Shown: positions 32,469-41,244 of the stretch, piece after piece | How positions within the stretch are numbered: position 1 is the first letter of the stretch | How the letters are laid out: each line of letters begins with the position of its first letter | Assembly: GCF_000242455.2 (NCBI RefSeq) | Contig: NC_019892.1 | Coordinates: 4,092,001 to 4,156,000 of the forward strand | Origin: Singulisphaera acidiphila DSM 18658 | GTDB taxonomy: Bacteria > Planctomycetota > Planctomycetia > Isosphaerales > Isosphaeraceae | DNA length: 64,000 nucleotides | Direction of reading: 5' to 3' | The notes under the pieces: model-generated | Told to the model about the DNA's origin: nothing | Databases searched by the model: none | The model's input: the letters and a program-made list of their open reading frames with translations, nothing else | Made by a program: the position numbers and the translations under genes

Positions 32469-32978
32469 ATGGCGTCCACTGCAGACCTGACCGCCGTGCT
32501 CCTGATCGCTCATGGGAGCCGGCACGCGCCGGCCAACGACGACCTCCACCAGCTCGCGGCGCGGTTCATGGAGCGGGGTGAGCATCCGATCGTTGAACCC
32601 TGCTTCCTCGAACTCGCCGATCCCGACATCCTCAATGGCGGCAGACGCTGCGTGGCCCAAGGCGCGACCCGGGTCCTGATGATCCCCTACTTCCTCTCGG
32701 CGGGCGTCCACTTGCTGCGCGACCTGACCGCCGCGCGCGACGCCTTGAGGCAGGCCCATCCCACTGTCGAATTCCGGCTCGGCCCCGCACTGGGCCCCGA
32801 CCCGCTCCTGGAGCAACTTGTCGCCGAACGGATCGCCCGGCTTGACGGTGCTGACGAGGCCCCCGCTTTCGCCTCATCAGATGACCTGGCAAAGCTTTAC
32901 GCGCCGATGGGTCATCACGGCCCCCTCGGAGATTCCACCGTTCTGGCCCCTCTTGACACAATTCGACCGAAGGACTAG
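32469..32978 (+). CDS. CbiX/sirohydrochlorin chelatase-like protein
   Basis: A 169-residue protein of the CbiX/SirB chelatase fold, which inserts Co2+ or Fe2+ into sirohydrochlorin. The catalytic His is in LLIAHGSRHAPAN (about residues 12-18) and the second half has IPYFLSAGVHLLRDL, the usual second motif with its His. Length fits the short single-domain form. The C-terminal tail (SSDDLAKLYAPMGHHG) is longer than usual with an extra His pair. No other sirohaem or cobalamin genes are close. Confidence 0.8.
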   Translation: MASTADLTAVLLIAHGSRHAPANDDLHQLAARFMERGEHPIVEPCFLELADPDILNGGRRCVAQGATRVLMIPYFLSAGVHLLRDLTAARDALRQAHPTVEFRLGPALGPDPLLEQLVAERIARLDGADEAPAFASSDDLAKLYAPMGHHGPLGDSTVLAPLDTIRPKD

Positions 32979-33053
32979 CGTGCATCGGCCGATTTTCTCC
33001 ATGGATGGAGAACCGCCTCGGGTACGGTCCGGGGCCTCAAAGGAGTGAAGGCG

Positions 33054-34235
33054 ATGAGTCTCTCGATTGAGTCCCTGAGTGTCCCCGCCCTCGACCTGAA
33101 GGCGCAGTATCAGACCATTCGCGACGAGATCGAGCGAGCGGTCCGCGACGTGATCGAGAGTCAGTATTTCATTCTGGGGCCCGAAGTCGCCGCCCTCGAA
33201 GCCGAGGTCGCCCGCTATTGCGAGGCCGAGCACGGGATTGGCTGCGCCTCCGGTTCCGACGCCCTTCTGTTACCCTTGATGGCGCTGGAAGTCGGCCCCG
33301 GCGATGAAGTCGTGACCACCCCTTACTCGTTCTTCGCGACGGCCGGGGCAATCTGGCGCACGGGGGCCAAGCCCGTTTTCGTCGACATCGACCCGGAAAC
33401 GTTCAACATCGACCCCGCACTGATCGAAGCGGCGATCACGCCCCGGACCAAGGCCATCATCCCGGTCCACCTCTACGGCCAGACGGCCGACATGGACCCG
33501 ATCAACGCGATCGCCAAGAAGCACGGGTTGGCGGTCATCGAGGATGCCGCCCAAGCCATCGGCGCATCGTACAAAGGACGCCGAACCGGCGGACTCGGCA
33601 CAGCCGCCGCGTTCAGCTTCTACCCCTCCAAGAACCTGGGGGGATTCGGCGATGCCGGGTTGGTCACGACCGATGATCCCGAACTCGCCAAGCGGGTCGC
33701 CCGACTCCGGGTCCACGGCATGGAGCCCAAGTACCACCACCACGAGGTCGGCTTCAACTCCCGGCTCGACGCCTTGCAGGCCGCCGTGCTCCGGGTCAAG
33801 CTCCGCCACCTTGACGCCTGGACCGAGGGCCGGCGCACGGTCGCGGAACGCTACCAAAATCTCTTCGAAGGCCAGGCGTCAACCCGCGAGGTCGTCCTGC
33901 CCACCGAGTCGACCGACCGGTTCCACGTCTACAACCAGTTCGTGATCCGGGTCCCCTCCGCCATCCGCGACTCCCTCCGCGAGCAACTGGCCGCGCGTCG
34001 GATCGGCACCGAGATCTACTACCCGGTCCCGCTCCACTTGCAGACCTGCTTCGCCTCGCTGGGCCACACCCCGGGCGACTTCCCCCACTCGGAAGCCGCC
34101 GCGAACGAGACCCTGGCCCTTCCGATGTATCCGGAGCTGGCCGAAGAAGCCCAACGGCACGTGGTCGAGTCCATCGGCCAGATCTTCGAGGAACGGGCGA
34201 AGACCTCGAAGAAGGGGAGCGGACGCGCCGCCTGA
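33054..34235 (+). CDS. DegT/DnrJ/EryC1/StrS aminotransferase
   Basis: A 393-residue PLP enzyme that converts a nucleotide-linked keto sugar to an amino sugar for surface polysaccharides. GSDALLLPL and TTPYSFFATAGAI are the early family motifs; VIEDAAQAIGA holds the PLP-ring Asp and SFYPSKNLGGFGDAG the Schiff-base Lys. RLDALQAAVLRVKL and IYYPVPLHLQ complete the pattern. AAAGGAG lies 8 bases before ATG 33054; the GTG at 33045 overlaps the ribosome site. It may supply sugars used by glycosyltransferases elsewhere in the genome. Confidence 0.9.
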   Translation: MSLSIESLSVPALDLKAQYQTIRDEIERAVRDVIESQYFILGPEVAALEAEVARYCEAEHGIGCASGSDALLLPLMALEVGPGDEVVTTPYSFFATAGAIWRTGAKPVFVDIDPETFNIDPALIEAAITPRTKAIIPVHLYGQTADMDPINAIAKKHGLAVIEDAAQAIGASYKGRRTGGLGTAAAFSFYPSKNLGGFGDAGLVTTDDPELAKRVARLRVHGMEPKYHHHEVGFNSRLDALQAAVLRVKLRHLDAWTEGRRTVAERYQNLFEGQASTREVVLPTESTDRFHVYNQFVIRVPSAIRDSLREQLAARRIGTEIYYPVPLHLQTCFASLGHTPGDFPHSEAAANETLALPMYPELAEEAQRHVVESIGQIFEERAKTSKKGSGRAA

Positions 34236-34298
34236 TCCCGGACATATTTCCGGGTGCCACCGGTTGTTCCGTTACCTGGAACCGGTACGGGAGCACCC
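34236..34298 (+). repeat. Nested hairpins after aminotransferase gene
   Basis: CCCGGA/TCCGGG stem (34237-34254) followed by an outer stem GGGTGC (34252-34257)/GCACCC (34293-34298) enclosing ACCGGTT...GGAACCGGT. The outer stem matches the hairpin at 4641-4674. May end the transcript. Confidence 0.45.
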
Positions 34299-34354
34299 TT
34301 GGCCTGTGGAACACGGGTTCCGAATCACGGACCCCGTGGTATCCGGCGTCTACA

Positions 34355-35626
34355 ATGGGCCACAAGGGCTTGGCGCGAGCGGCATTGCTGCCGCCGCGCG
34401 GCCCGGATCGAGGGAGCCGGGGTTCCGTGGGACGCACCCGTAAGCCGAAGATCGAAAAGACGAGTCCGCTCGTAACCGGGCCCCAAACAAGTCCCGACCT
34501 CGACCCGGAATGGGTCGCCCGCGTGCGAGAGCGGCTGGTCGCCTGGTACGAGCATGCGCAACGCCCGTTGCCCTGGCGAGCGGATCAGGACCCTTACCGC
34601 GTCCTCGTCTCGGAGATGATGCTGGTCCAGACGACGGTCACCGCCGTGATCCCTTACTTCGAGCGGTTCCTGAACCAGTTCCCCACGGTCCAGGCTCTCG
34701 CCGCTGCGGACGAAACCGAGGTGCTCAAGGCCTGGGAAGGGCTGGGCTACTACCGCCGAGCCCGACAACTTCACGCGGCGGCCCGAGCCGTAGTGAACGA
34801 GCACGGGGGATCGTTCCCCACAACCCCCGACGCAATTCGGGCCTTGCCGGGAGTCGGCCGCTACATCGCCGGGGCCATCCTCTCGTTTGCCTTCGATCAG
34901 CCGGCCCCGATCGTCGAGGCGAATACCCAGCGCGTGCTCGCACGCTGGCTGGCCTGGCGCGAAGACTTGAAGTCCAGCCGCACTCAGGCCAAGCTCTGGG
35001 AGACCGCCGAACAACTCGTCCCCCCCGAAGGAGCCGGCGTCTTCAACCAGGCCTTCATGGAGCTCGGCGCCCTTCTCTGCACTCCACGCTCGCCAAGCTG
35101 CCTGGTCTGCCCGGTTGCCGCCGAATGCGGAGCACGTCTCCTTGGAATCCAGGATCTCGTGCCGACGACCACGCCCAAGCCCCCTCCACTGGAGGTAACC
35201 GAAGCGTGCGGTCTCGTTGCTCGTGGCGGTCGAGTCCTGATCGTCCAGCGCGGGCCTGGGCGGCTCTGGGAGCACTTCTGGGAATTTCCGACCATCCACC
35301 TCAACGGCGTGGATCCGGCGGGCCGGTCGTTTGCCGAACCGGTGGATCTGGCTGAGGGAATCCGTCGACTCACCGGTGCCCGAGTTCGAGTCGGGCCGGT
35401 CGTGCAGACCGTCCGGTATAGCGTGACCAAGCATCGCGTCAAGCTTGATGCTTGCGCGGCGACCGGGCTGAGCGAAGAGCTGAAACCAGGTCCCGGACTG
35501 GTCCGAGCGGTCTGGGAAGCTCCCGAGAAACTGGCGGCGTACACCTTTGGAGCGGCGAGCCGGCGCCTCGTCTCCTGGGTGACAAAACACGAGGCGGAAT
35601 TCGCAAATTTCGAGTCGGACGCATGA
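34355..35626 (+). CDS. mutY: A/G-specific adenine glycosylase
   Basis: A 423-residue base-excision repair enzyme that removes adenine mispaired with 8-oxoguanine. HhH-GPD domain at about 55-270: SEMMLVQTTV with the catalytic Glu, hairpin-helix-hairpin LPGVGRYIAGAILSFAF, and the iron-sulfur ligands C-x6-C-x2-C-x5-C in CTPRSPSCLVCPVAAEC. A C-terminal NUDIX-like 8-oxoG recognition domain covers about 285-415. The usual catalytic Asp (ILDGN in E. coli) is Glu here (IVEANTQRVLAR). The N-terminal 30 residues are basic and may be over-extended; GTG 34428 is a possible start. Confidence 0.9.
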   Translation: MGHKGLARAALLPPRGPDRGSRGSVGRTRKPKIEKTSPLVTGPQTSPDLDPEWVARVRERLVAWYEHAQRPLPWRADQDPYRVLVSEMMLVQTTVTAVIPYFERFLNQFPTVQALAAADETEVLKAWEGLGYYRRARQLHAAARAVVNEHGGSFPTTPDAIRALPGVGRYIAGAILSFAFDQPAPIVEANTQRVLARWLAWREDLKSSRTQAKLWETAEQLVPPEGAGVFNQAFMELGALLCTPRSPSCLVCPVAAECGARLLGIQDLVPTTTPKPPPLEVTEACGLVARGGRVLIVQRGPGRLWEHFWEFPTIHLNGVDPAGRSFAEPVDLAEGIRRLTGARVRVGPVVQTVRYSVTKHRVKLDACAATGLSEELKPGPGLVRAVWEAPEKLAAYTFGAASRRLVSWVTKHEAEFANFESDA

Positions 35627-35693
35627 CACAAACCGGCCGCCGCGAAGTATCCGTAACAGCGCCTCGTTCGCGCCTCGATTCCTTCCGACGGCC

Positions 35694-35722
35694 TTGCTCG
35701 GAGTGAAATCGTACTCTAGAAT
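35694..35722 (+). promoter_or_regulatory. Candidate clpX promoter
   Basis: TTGCTC (35694-35699), 17-base spacer, TAGAAT (35717-35722), giving a leader of about 245 bases before clpX. It overlaps the start of the small reading frame at 35721, so only one of the two is likely to be right. Confidence 0.45.
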
Positions 35723-35861
35723 GGGTCAGTTGGCGGATGACGAGGGTGCTCTTGATCTCTTTCAAGAGACCGGTGGAATGGATGATCTTGAGGCGGCCGT
35801 TGTTGGATTGGGCCGCCGCAGGAAGCGGCTACGTCGACGGCCCACTTCTCAACCTGAATAA
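35721..35861 (+). CDS. Possible 46-residue leader peptide
   Basis: Frame MGQLADDEGALDLFQETGG... with an acidic N-terminal half and a very basic end (GRRRKRLRRRPTSQPE). It has no Shine-Dalgarno site and sits in the clpX leader. Composition is protein-like, but chance is a fair explanation. Confidence 0.2.
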   Translation: MGQLADDEGALDLFQETGGMDDLEAAVVGLGRRRKRLRRRPTSQPE

Positions 35862-35974
35862 TGCCGCGGGATTAGGACGCTCCACCGCAAGACTGAAGCA
35901 GACCCAAACTCACCGCCCGGCCGCTTTTGCGCCGGCAGGGCGTCTCCCCCAACGGGGGGCGAAAGGGATTATGC

Positions 35975-37353
35975 ATGCCATCGGGTAAGGACATCACGGG
36001 TGGTGGGTCGTCGGGCGGCGGCGGCAAGCGCGGCGGCGGCGGTGGCAGTGCTCCGACAAGCACGACCGGTGGCAACAAGAAGAACGCGTATTGCTCGTTT
36101 TGCCGTAAGAGCTATCGCGACGTCGGCCCCCTCGTCGAGGGCCCCGGCGACGTCTACATCTGTGGCGAATGTATTGAACTCTGCCAGTCGATCCTCGACC
36201 AAGAGCGGCGGCGGCGAGGCGTCCCCAAAACCCTCTTCACCGACATTCCGACCCCGCGTGAGATCAAGGAACAGCTCGACGCCTACGTCATCGATCAAGA
36301 CCGCGCCAAGAAGGTCCTCTCGGTCGCCGTTCACAACCATTACAAACGGTTGGTGCATGGCGAAGATGCCGACAGCTCGATCGAAATCGACAAGTCGAAC
36401 ATCCTGCTGATGGGCCCGACCGGGTGTGGCAAGACCCTCCTGGCACGCACCCTCGCCCGGATCCTCAACGTTCCTTTCGCCATTGGCGACGCGACCACGC
36501 TGACCGAAGCCGGTTACGTCGGTGAAGACGTCGAGAACATCCTCCTGAAGCTGCTCCATGCCGCCGACTTCGATCTGGAGAGTGCCCAGCGCGGGATCAT
36601 CTACATCGACGAAATCGACAAGATCGGCAAGACGAACCACAACGTGTCGATCACACGCGACGTCTCGGGCGAAGGGGTGCAGCAAGCCCTCCTGAAAATG
36701 CTCGAAGGAACAGTGGCCAACGTGCCGCCCCAAGGGGGACGCAAGCACCCCGAGCAGCAGTACATCCAGCTCGACACGACGAACATCTTGTTCATCTGCG
36801 GCGGCACCTTCGTCGGCCTGGAAACCTGATCGCCCGCCGCGTCGGCCGGAAGACCATCGGCTTCGGCAGCCAGTCCGAGGCTGAGCACAACGTTGAACTC
36901 GGCTCCTTGCTCGACAAGGTGACCTCGGACGACATCCTCGAATTCGGCATGATCCCCGAGTTCGTCGGCCGCCTCCCGGTGGTCTGCCCGCTCATGCCGC
37001 TGGACGTCGACGCCCTGGTCCAGATCATGACCGAGCCCCGCAACGCCTTGGTCAAGCAGTACCGCAAGCTCTTCGAGATGGAAGGGGCCGACCTCGAGTT
37101 CACCCCCGAGGCCCTGATCGAGATCGCCAAGAAGGCCAAGGCCAAAGACACAGGCGCTCGTGGTCTGCGATCGATCGTTGAAGAGATCATGCTCGAGATC
37201 ATGTACGAGTTGCCCGATCGCTCGGCCAAAGAGAAGGGGCGGTTCGTGGTGACCCCCGAGGTCGTCCGCAAGGAAAAGAACCTCTTCGACACGCCTCCGC
37301 TCCCGCTGACCCCCGCCAAGTCGACCTCGGAGCGCAAGAAGGAAAGCGCCTGA
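35975..37353 (+). pseudogene. clpX: clpX, interrupted by a one-base frameshift
   Basis: ATPase/unfoldase subunit of ClpXP. First part (35975-36829): a Gly/Ser-rich N terminus (residues 8-30), C4 zinc finger (CSFC and CGEC), Walker A GPTGCGKT, Walker B IIYIDEIDKI, ending FICGGTFVGLET-stop. Second part (from about 36825 in the -1 frame to 37353): LIARRVGRKTIGFGSQ, the IPEFVGRLPVV sensor region and the C-terminal GARGLRSIVEEIMLEIMYELP. The two join without gap if one base is added in GAAACC at 36821-36826, giving about 459 residues. Everything else is intact, so this is a sequencing or assembly error in an A-run, or a very recent mutation. No clpP is adjacent. Confidence 0.88.
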
Positions 37354-37377
37354 GCCGAAGAAAAACGCCGAAAACGA

Positions 37378-37421
37378 ACACACGACGATCAGCGCGATCC
37401 CTTCGCCTGATCGTCGTGTGT
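37378..37421. terminator. Bidirectional terminator
   Basis: Perfect 15-base stem: ACACACGACGATCAG (37378-37392) with CTGATCGTCGTGTGT (37407-37421). It lies between clpX and the convergent aminotransferase gene. Confidence 0.75.
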
Positions 37422-37451
37422 CGTCTCCCCGCTCAAATCGGCTTACCGTGG

Positions 37452-38582
37452 TTAGCTTGCCTGGGTGGTCACCGGAGTCCGCGCCATCTCACGGAGGATG
37501 TCGAGGCCGCGCGCCAGCGTCGTGTCATCGACGGCGTAAGAGATCCGGAAGTGGGTGTCGCGTTTGCTGAAGACGTTGCCGGGGATGATGAGTAGGTTGC
37601 GGCGGATCGCTTCAGCGACGAACTCGGTCGCCGTTCCCCAAGGGGCGCGCGGGAAGGCGTAGAAAGCGCCTGCGGGACAGGCAAGATCGAAGCTCTCTGA
37701 GAGCGCCTCCACCACGGCGTCGCGTTTCTTGCGATAGGCGTCGACCCGGGCATCGAGGTCTTGGTCGAGAGCCACGACTCCGGCGTACTGGACCAGGCTC
37801 GGAGCACAGACGAAGCTGAACTGCTGAAGCTTGGCCATCTCCTGGATCAAGCGTGCCGGGCCGTGGGCGAACCCGAGCCGCCAGCCGGTCATGCCGTGGG
37901 CCTTGCTGAAGCCGTCGACGACGAGAACATGATCATTCCAGGTTGCGGGGGTGGCGAACGTGTCATCGTAGCAGAAGGCACGATAGACCTCGTCGCTGAT
38001 CAGCAGGATGCCCCGCTCGCGGCAGAGCGTCGCGAGCGCCTGGATTTCCTCGGCCGAGGCGACCACGCCCGTCGGATTGGCCGGCGAGTTGACGATGATG
38101 CACTTGGTCCGCCCCGTGATCGCGGCGCTGACCTTCTCGACGTCGATCCGAAAGTCGGGGTAGGTGTCGACCAGCACCGTGGTCCCCCCCGCCAGCGCCA
38201 CGAGGTTGCCGTACATGACGAAGTAGGGGTCGAAGACGATCACCTCGTCCCCCGGATTGACCACCGTTGAAAGCGCCAGCAAGAGGGCGCCCGACGTGCC
38301 CGAGGTAACGATCACCTGCCGGTCCTGATGACCGAATTCGGTGTCGACTGCGCTTTGCAGTTTGCCTCGAAGCTCGGGGATTCCCTGGGTGAGCGTGTAG
38401 GCGTTGCGGCCTTGCTCGATCGCCTCGATCGTGGCCGCCTTGACCGGCGGGGCGACATCGAAGTCGGGGAGTCCGATCGAGAGGTTGATCGGGTTCTTCA
38501 TGGACTTCGACATGTCGAACGCCTTGCGGATCCCCGAGGCTTCGATCTGTTTCATCCGGTCGGCGATCCAGGCGTCGTTCAC
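37452..38582 (-). CDS. Class I/II pyridoxal-phosphate aminotransferase
   Basis: A 376-residue cytoplasmic aminotransferase of the aspartate/aromatic (I-gamma) type. LSIGLPDFDVAPPVK is the N-terminal substrate loop, NSPANPTGVV the conserved Asn-Pro motif, ISDEVYRAFCY holds PLP-contacting Asp and Tyr, and VVDGFSKAHGMTGWRLG the Schiff-base Lys; FRISYAV near the end has the substrate carboxylate Arg. The start is GTG 38582 with GGAG about 9 bases upstream. Exact amino-acid specificity cannot be told. It converges on clpX across a terminator. Confidence 0.88.
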   Translation of the reverse strand: MNDAWIADRMKQIEASGIRKAFDMSKSMKNPINLSIGLPDFDVAPPVKAATIEAIEQGRNAYTLTQGIPELRGKLQSAVDTEFGHQDRQVIVTSGTSGALLLALSTVVNPGDEVIVFDPYFVMYGNLVALAGGTTVLVDTYPDFRIDVEKVSAAITGRTKCIIVNSPANPTGVVASAEEIQALATLCRERGILLISDEVYRAFCYDDTFATPATWNDHVLVVDGFSKAHGMTGWRLGFAHGPARLIQEMAKLQQFSFVCAPSLVQYAGVVALDQDLDARVDAYRKKRDAVVEALSESFDLACPAGAFYAFPRAPWGTATEFVAEAIRRNLLIIPGNVFSKRDTHFRISYAVDDTTLARGLDILREMARTPVTTQAS

Positions 38583-38770
38583 GTTGGCGGCTCCGCCTCA
38601 AGGCAAAGGGGTTCGATAGTCACAAGAGATCCAGGGAGAAGAATTATAACGCGCCCGGCTATGGGTCGTGAGGGGCGTCACGTTGCCAAAACCGGGAGCA
38701 TTCGCGTACCTTAGAGCGATCGACCTCGGCAGAAGGTTCGCAGCAATGCTCCGCTGAGTGGCCCAATGCA

Positions 38771-39334
38771 ATGCTTCGCTACTTCCTCGTGCTCGCCGTC
38801 ACCGACGGCTCCCTCCTGATCACCAGCTTTGTCCTCGGTCTGCTAGCCACCGGCGAGCCGCGCGGGCCGGGTTCGATCTGGCGCGGCATTCACTTGCTGT
38901 TCGCCTTGTTCACAACCATGGCGACGCTCGGCGTCCATTCGATCGTTTACACCTACTTCCTGGCTACCGGTAAATGGGCCAAGGAGGTGGTTCGAGTCTA
39001 CCAACTCCCCGATTGGATCAACGACCAGGCGAAGAAGAACAAGCGGAAGGCGTTTCGCTTCGAGTTCTGGAGCATGACCTTGATCGCGATCACCGCCTGG
39101 CTGGGCGCAGCGGCGGACACGCAGGGGTTGAATCCACTCTGGCACCTGGGAATCGCCGCTGCGACCATTGCCTTCAACCTCGGGGCCTTTGCCGTCGAAT
39201 ACGCGGTGATCGTCGCCCAAGCCCGGCTCCTTCTGGAAGTGAAGGCCCGGGCCGACCAGATGCGCGAGGCCCGCTATGGGCCCGAATCAGCTAATGTCGC
39301 CGCGGAAGTGGCGTCGGGGGAGGACCGCCGCTAA
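38771..39334 (+). CDS. Four-helix membrane protein of unknown function
   Basis: A 187-residue membrane protein with about four helices (residues 4-26, 41-66, 97-114, 126-150), a basic cytoplasmic loop (NDQAKKNKRKAFRFEFWS) and a charged C-terminal tail. I do not recognise the family. The stop codon shares a base with the start of the MFS gene (TAATG), so the two are coupled, which hints at an accessory role for the transporter. Confidence 0.65.
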   Translation: MLRYFLVLAVTDGSLLITSFVLGLLATGEPRGPGSIWRGIHLLFALFTTMATLGVHSIVYTYFLATGKWAKEVVRVYQLPDWINDQAKKNKRKAFRFEFWSMTLIAITAWLGAAADTQGLNPLWHLGIAAATIAFNLGAFAVEYAVIVAQARLLLEVKARADQMREARYGPESANVAAEVASGEDRR

Positions 39335-40563
39335 TGTCTCCGCTTGGTGTCGTGGTTACGATCGTCCTGATCGATCTGCTCGGTTTCAGCATTGTCATGC
39401 CTCTGCTTGCGCCCTTCGCCAAGCAATACGGGTTCTCAGGAGGGCAGATCGGCCTGCTGTTCGCAGCCTATCCCATGTGCCAGCTCGTGGCGGGCCCGAT
39501 CCTCGGCCGCCTGAGCGACCGCTACGGCCGTCGACCGGTCCTGATCGTCAGCCAGGCGGGCACAGCGCTCTCGTTCTTGATCCTCGGCCTCTCGTCCAAC
39601 TTCACCGTGATGCTCCTGGCCCGAATGCTCGACGGGGCCTCCGGCGGCAATATCCTCGTGGCCCAGGCCTACGTGGCCGACGTTACGAAGCCGGAGAACC
39701 GGGCTCGCGGCATGGGCCTGATCGGTATGGCGTTCGGCCTCGGCTTCGTGCTCGGGCCGCTCATGGGGGGCCTCTTGCTCGAGCTGCCCGTCGATCCGGC
39801 GTTACGACTCAGGATCCCCTTCCTGGTAGCGGCCGCCTTCTCGACACTCGCCTGGGTCCTCGTCTTCACCCGACTGCCCGAGTCACTCCCCCAGGATACC
39901 CAGGCCCGACAGGCCGCGCGGGTCGTGAGCTGGCGCGGGATCGTCGACACCATGACGCTCCCCGGCGTGGGCCGGCTCGTGGTCCTGGGATCGCTCGTCG
40001 TCCTCGCCTTCGCCGCACTCGAAGGGACGTTCAGCCTCTTCCTCCGCGAACGGTTCCACTGGGAGGCGCGTGGAGCCGCCTTTGGCTTCTCATTCCTCGG
40101 ACTCGTCAGCGCCCTCGTGCAAGGGGGCTTCATCCGTCGCCTGGTCCCCAAGTACGGCGAACCGAGGCTGATCGTCGTCGGCGTGGCCACGGTGGGGCTC
40201 GGATTCGTCGCCCTCGCTCTGGCCGAAAGCGTCCCCGCATTGCTGGGAGCGACCCTGATCGTGGGGGTCGGCCAAGGTCTGGCCAGCCCGACCGTGACCG
40301 GCCTCCTTTCCCGGATCACGCCCAACCGCGAACAAGGGGCCGTCTTCGGCGTCCTCTCGTCGGCCCAGACCCTGGCGCGGATGGCGAATTACGTCGTCGC
40401 CAACCTCCTGCTCGCGCGAAGCGGCCCGGCATCTCCCTTCTGGGAGGCCGCCGCGATCAGCGCGGTCGCTCTCTTACTCGCCCTGACCGCCGCCCGATCC
40501 CATCGACCCAACCAAGAGCTCGGCGAGCCCCTGGCCGTCGGCAACGAACAGGCAAACGCGTAA
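39334..40563 (+). CDS. MFS transporter (TetA-like)
   Basis: A 409-residue, twelve-helix proton-coupled exporter. The loop 2-3 motif GRLSDRYGRRPVLI (about residues 60-73) matches the MFS signature GxLaDrxGRkxxl, and the helix-5 antiporter motif is seen in GLGFVLGPLMGGLL. The overall pattern fits the tetracycline/multidrug exporter branch. Substrate is unknown. It is translationally coupled to the membrane protein gene upstream. Confidence 0.87.
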   Translation: MSPLGVVVTIVLIDLLGFSIVMPLLAPFAKQYGFSGGQIGLLFAAYPMCQLVAGPILGRLSDRYGRRPVLIVSQAGTALSFLILGLSSNFTVMLLARMLDGASGGNILVAQAYVADVTKPENRARGMGLIGMAFGLGFVLGPLMGGLLLELPVDPALRLRIPFLVAAAFSTLAWVLVFTRLPESLPQDTQARQAARVVSWRGIVDTMTLPGVGRLVVLGSLVVLAFAALEGTFSLFLRERFHWEARGAAFGFSFLGLVSALVQGGFIRRLVPKYGEPRLIVVGVATVGLGFVALALAESVPALLGATLIVGVGQGLASPTVTGLLSRITPNREQGAVFGVLSSAQTLARMANYVVANLLLARSGPASPFWEAAAISAVALLLALTAARSHRPNQELGEPLAVGNEQANA

Positions 40564-40686
40564 TTCTCCAGTCATTGGATCGAGGTTCGCGCCGAGCCAA
40601 ATTCAGAGTGCTTGGGTCTCGCAACCCACGCTCGATCCACCGGCCCGGCCGAGCCTTGAGATCACTGCCCACGAGCGGAGTGAGTG

Positions 40687-41226
40687 ATGACGCCCCCACC
40701 GACGCCCCGTCTTCACCTTCGTCCCTGGCGCGACGAAGACCTTCCGGCTTTCGCCACGATGAACGCCGACCCCGAGGTCATGGAGTTTTTCCCGAAGACG
40801 CTGGACCGCGCAGAGAGTGACGCCATGGCCACTCGGATCCGCGACCATTTCGCCCGTCGCGGTTACGGGTTCTGGGCCGTCGAAGTCCCAGGTGTCGCCA
40901 ACTTCATCGGGTTCGTCGGCCTCTCGGTGCCGGCCTTCGAGACGCACTTCACACCCTGCGTCGAAATCGGCTGGCGCCTCGCTCGCGCGCACTGGGGCCT
41001 CGGCTACGCGACCGAGGCCGCGCGGGCCGCCATCGACTTCGGCTTCCGGCAGCTCGCGCTCGATGAGATCGTGTCGTTCACAGTGCCGGCGAACCGACGT
41101 TCAAGGGGCGTCATGGAGCGAATCGGGATGTCGCGGTTACCCGCCGACGATTTCGATCATCCGGTCCTTCCCGAGGGTCACCCGTTACGGCGGCACGTGC
41201 TCTACCGCACGACTCGCCCACGGTAG
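40687..41226 (+). CDS. GNAT-family N-acetyltransferase (RimJ/RimL type)
   Basis: A 179-residue acetyl-CoA-dependent acetyltransferase. TPRLHLRPWRDEDLPAFATMN is the usual opening of the RimJ/RimL group, followed by EIGWRLARAHWGLGYATEA, where the acetyl-CoA-binding R/Q-x-x-G-x-G/A loop appears as HWGLGYA, and NRRSRGVMERIGM. Length is normal. GGAG lies 6 bases before ATG 40687. Substrate could be a small amine or a protein N terminus. Confidence 0.87.
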   Translation: MTPPPTPRLHLRPWRDEDLPAFATMNADPEVMEFFPKTLDRAESDAMATRIRDHFARRGYGFWAVEVPGVANFIGFVGLSVPAFETHFTPCVEIGWRLARAHWGLGYATEAARAAIDFGFRQLALDEIVSFTVPANRRSRGVMERIGMSRLPADDFDHPVLPEGHPLRRHVLYRTTRPR

Positions 41227-41244
41227 CCGCCCATAGTCTCAATA

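Noticed and set aside
34236..34354. tRNA-like structure after the DegT gene
   Set aside because: The GGTTCC segments form nested hairpins but cannot be folded into a four-arm cloverleaf with a proper T-loop.
36815..36835. Programmed -1 frameshift in clpX
   Set aside because: The zero frame reads CTG GAA ACC TGA and does not form an X-XXY-YYZ slippery heptamer, and no stimulatory hairpin is evident; an indel is simpler.
39276..40820. 514-residue plus-strand frame across the MFS and acetyltransferase genes
   Set aside because: Arg/Pro-rich product typical of an out-of-frame reading of the MFS gene.
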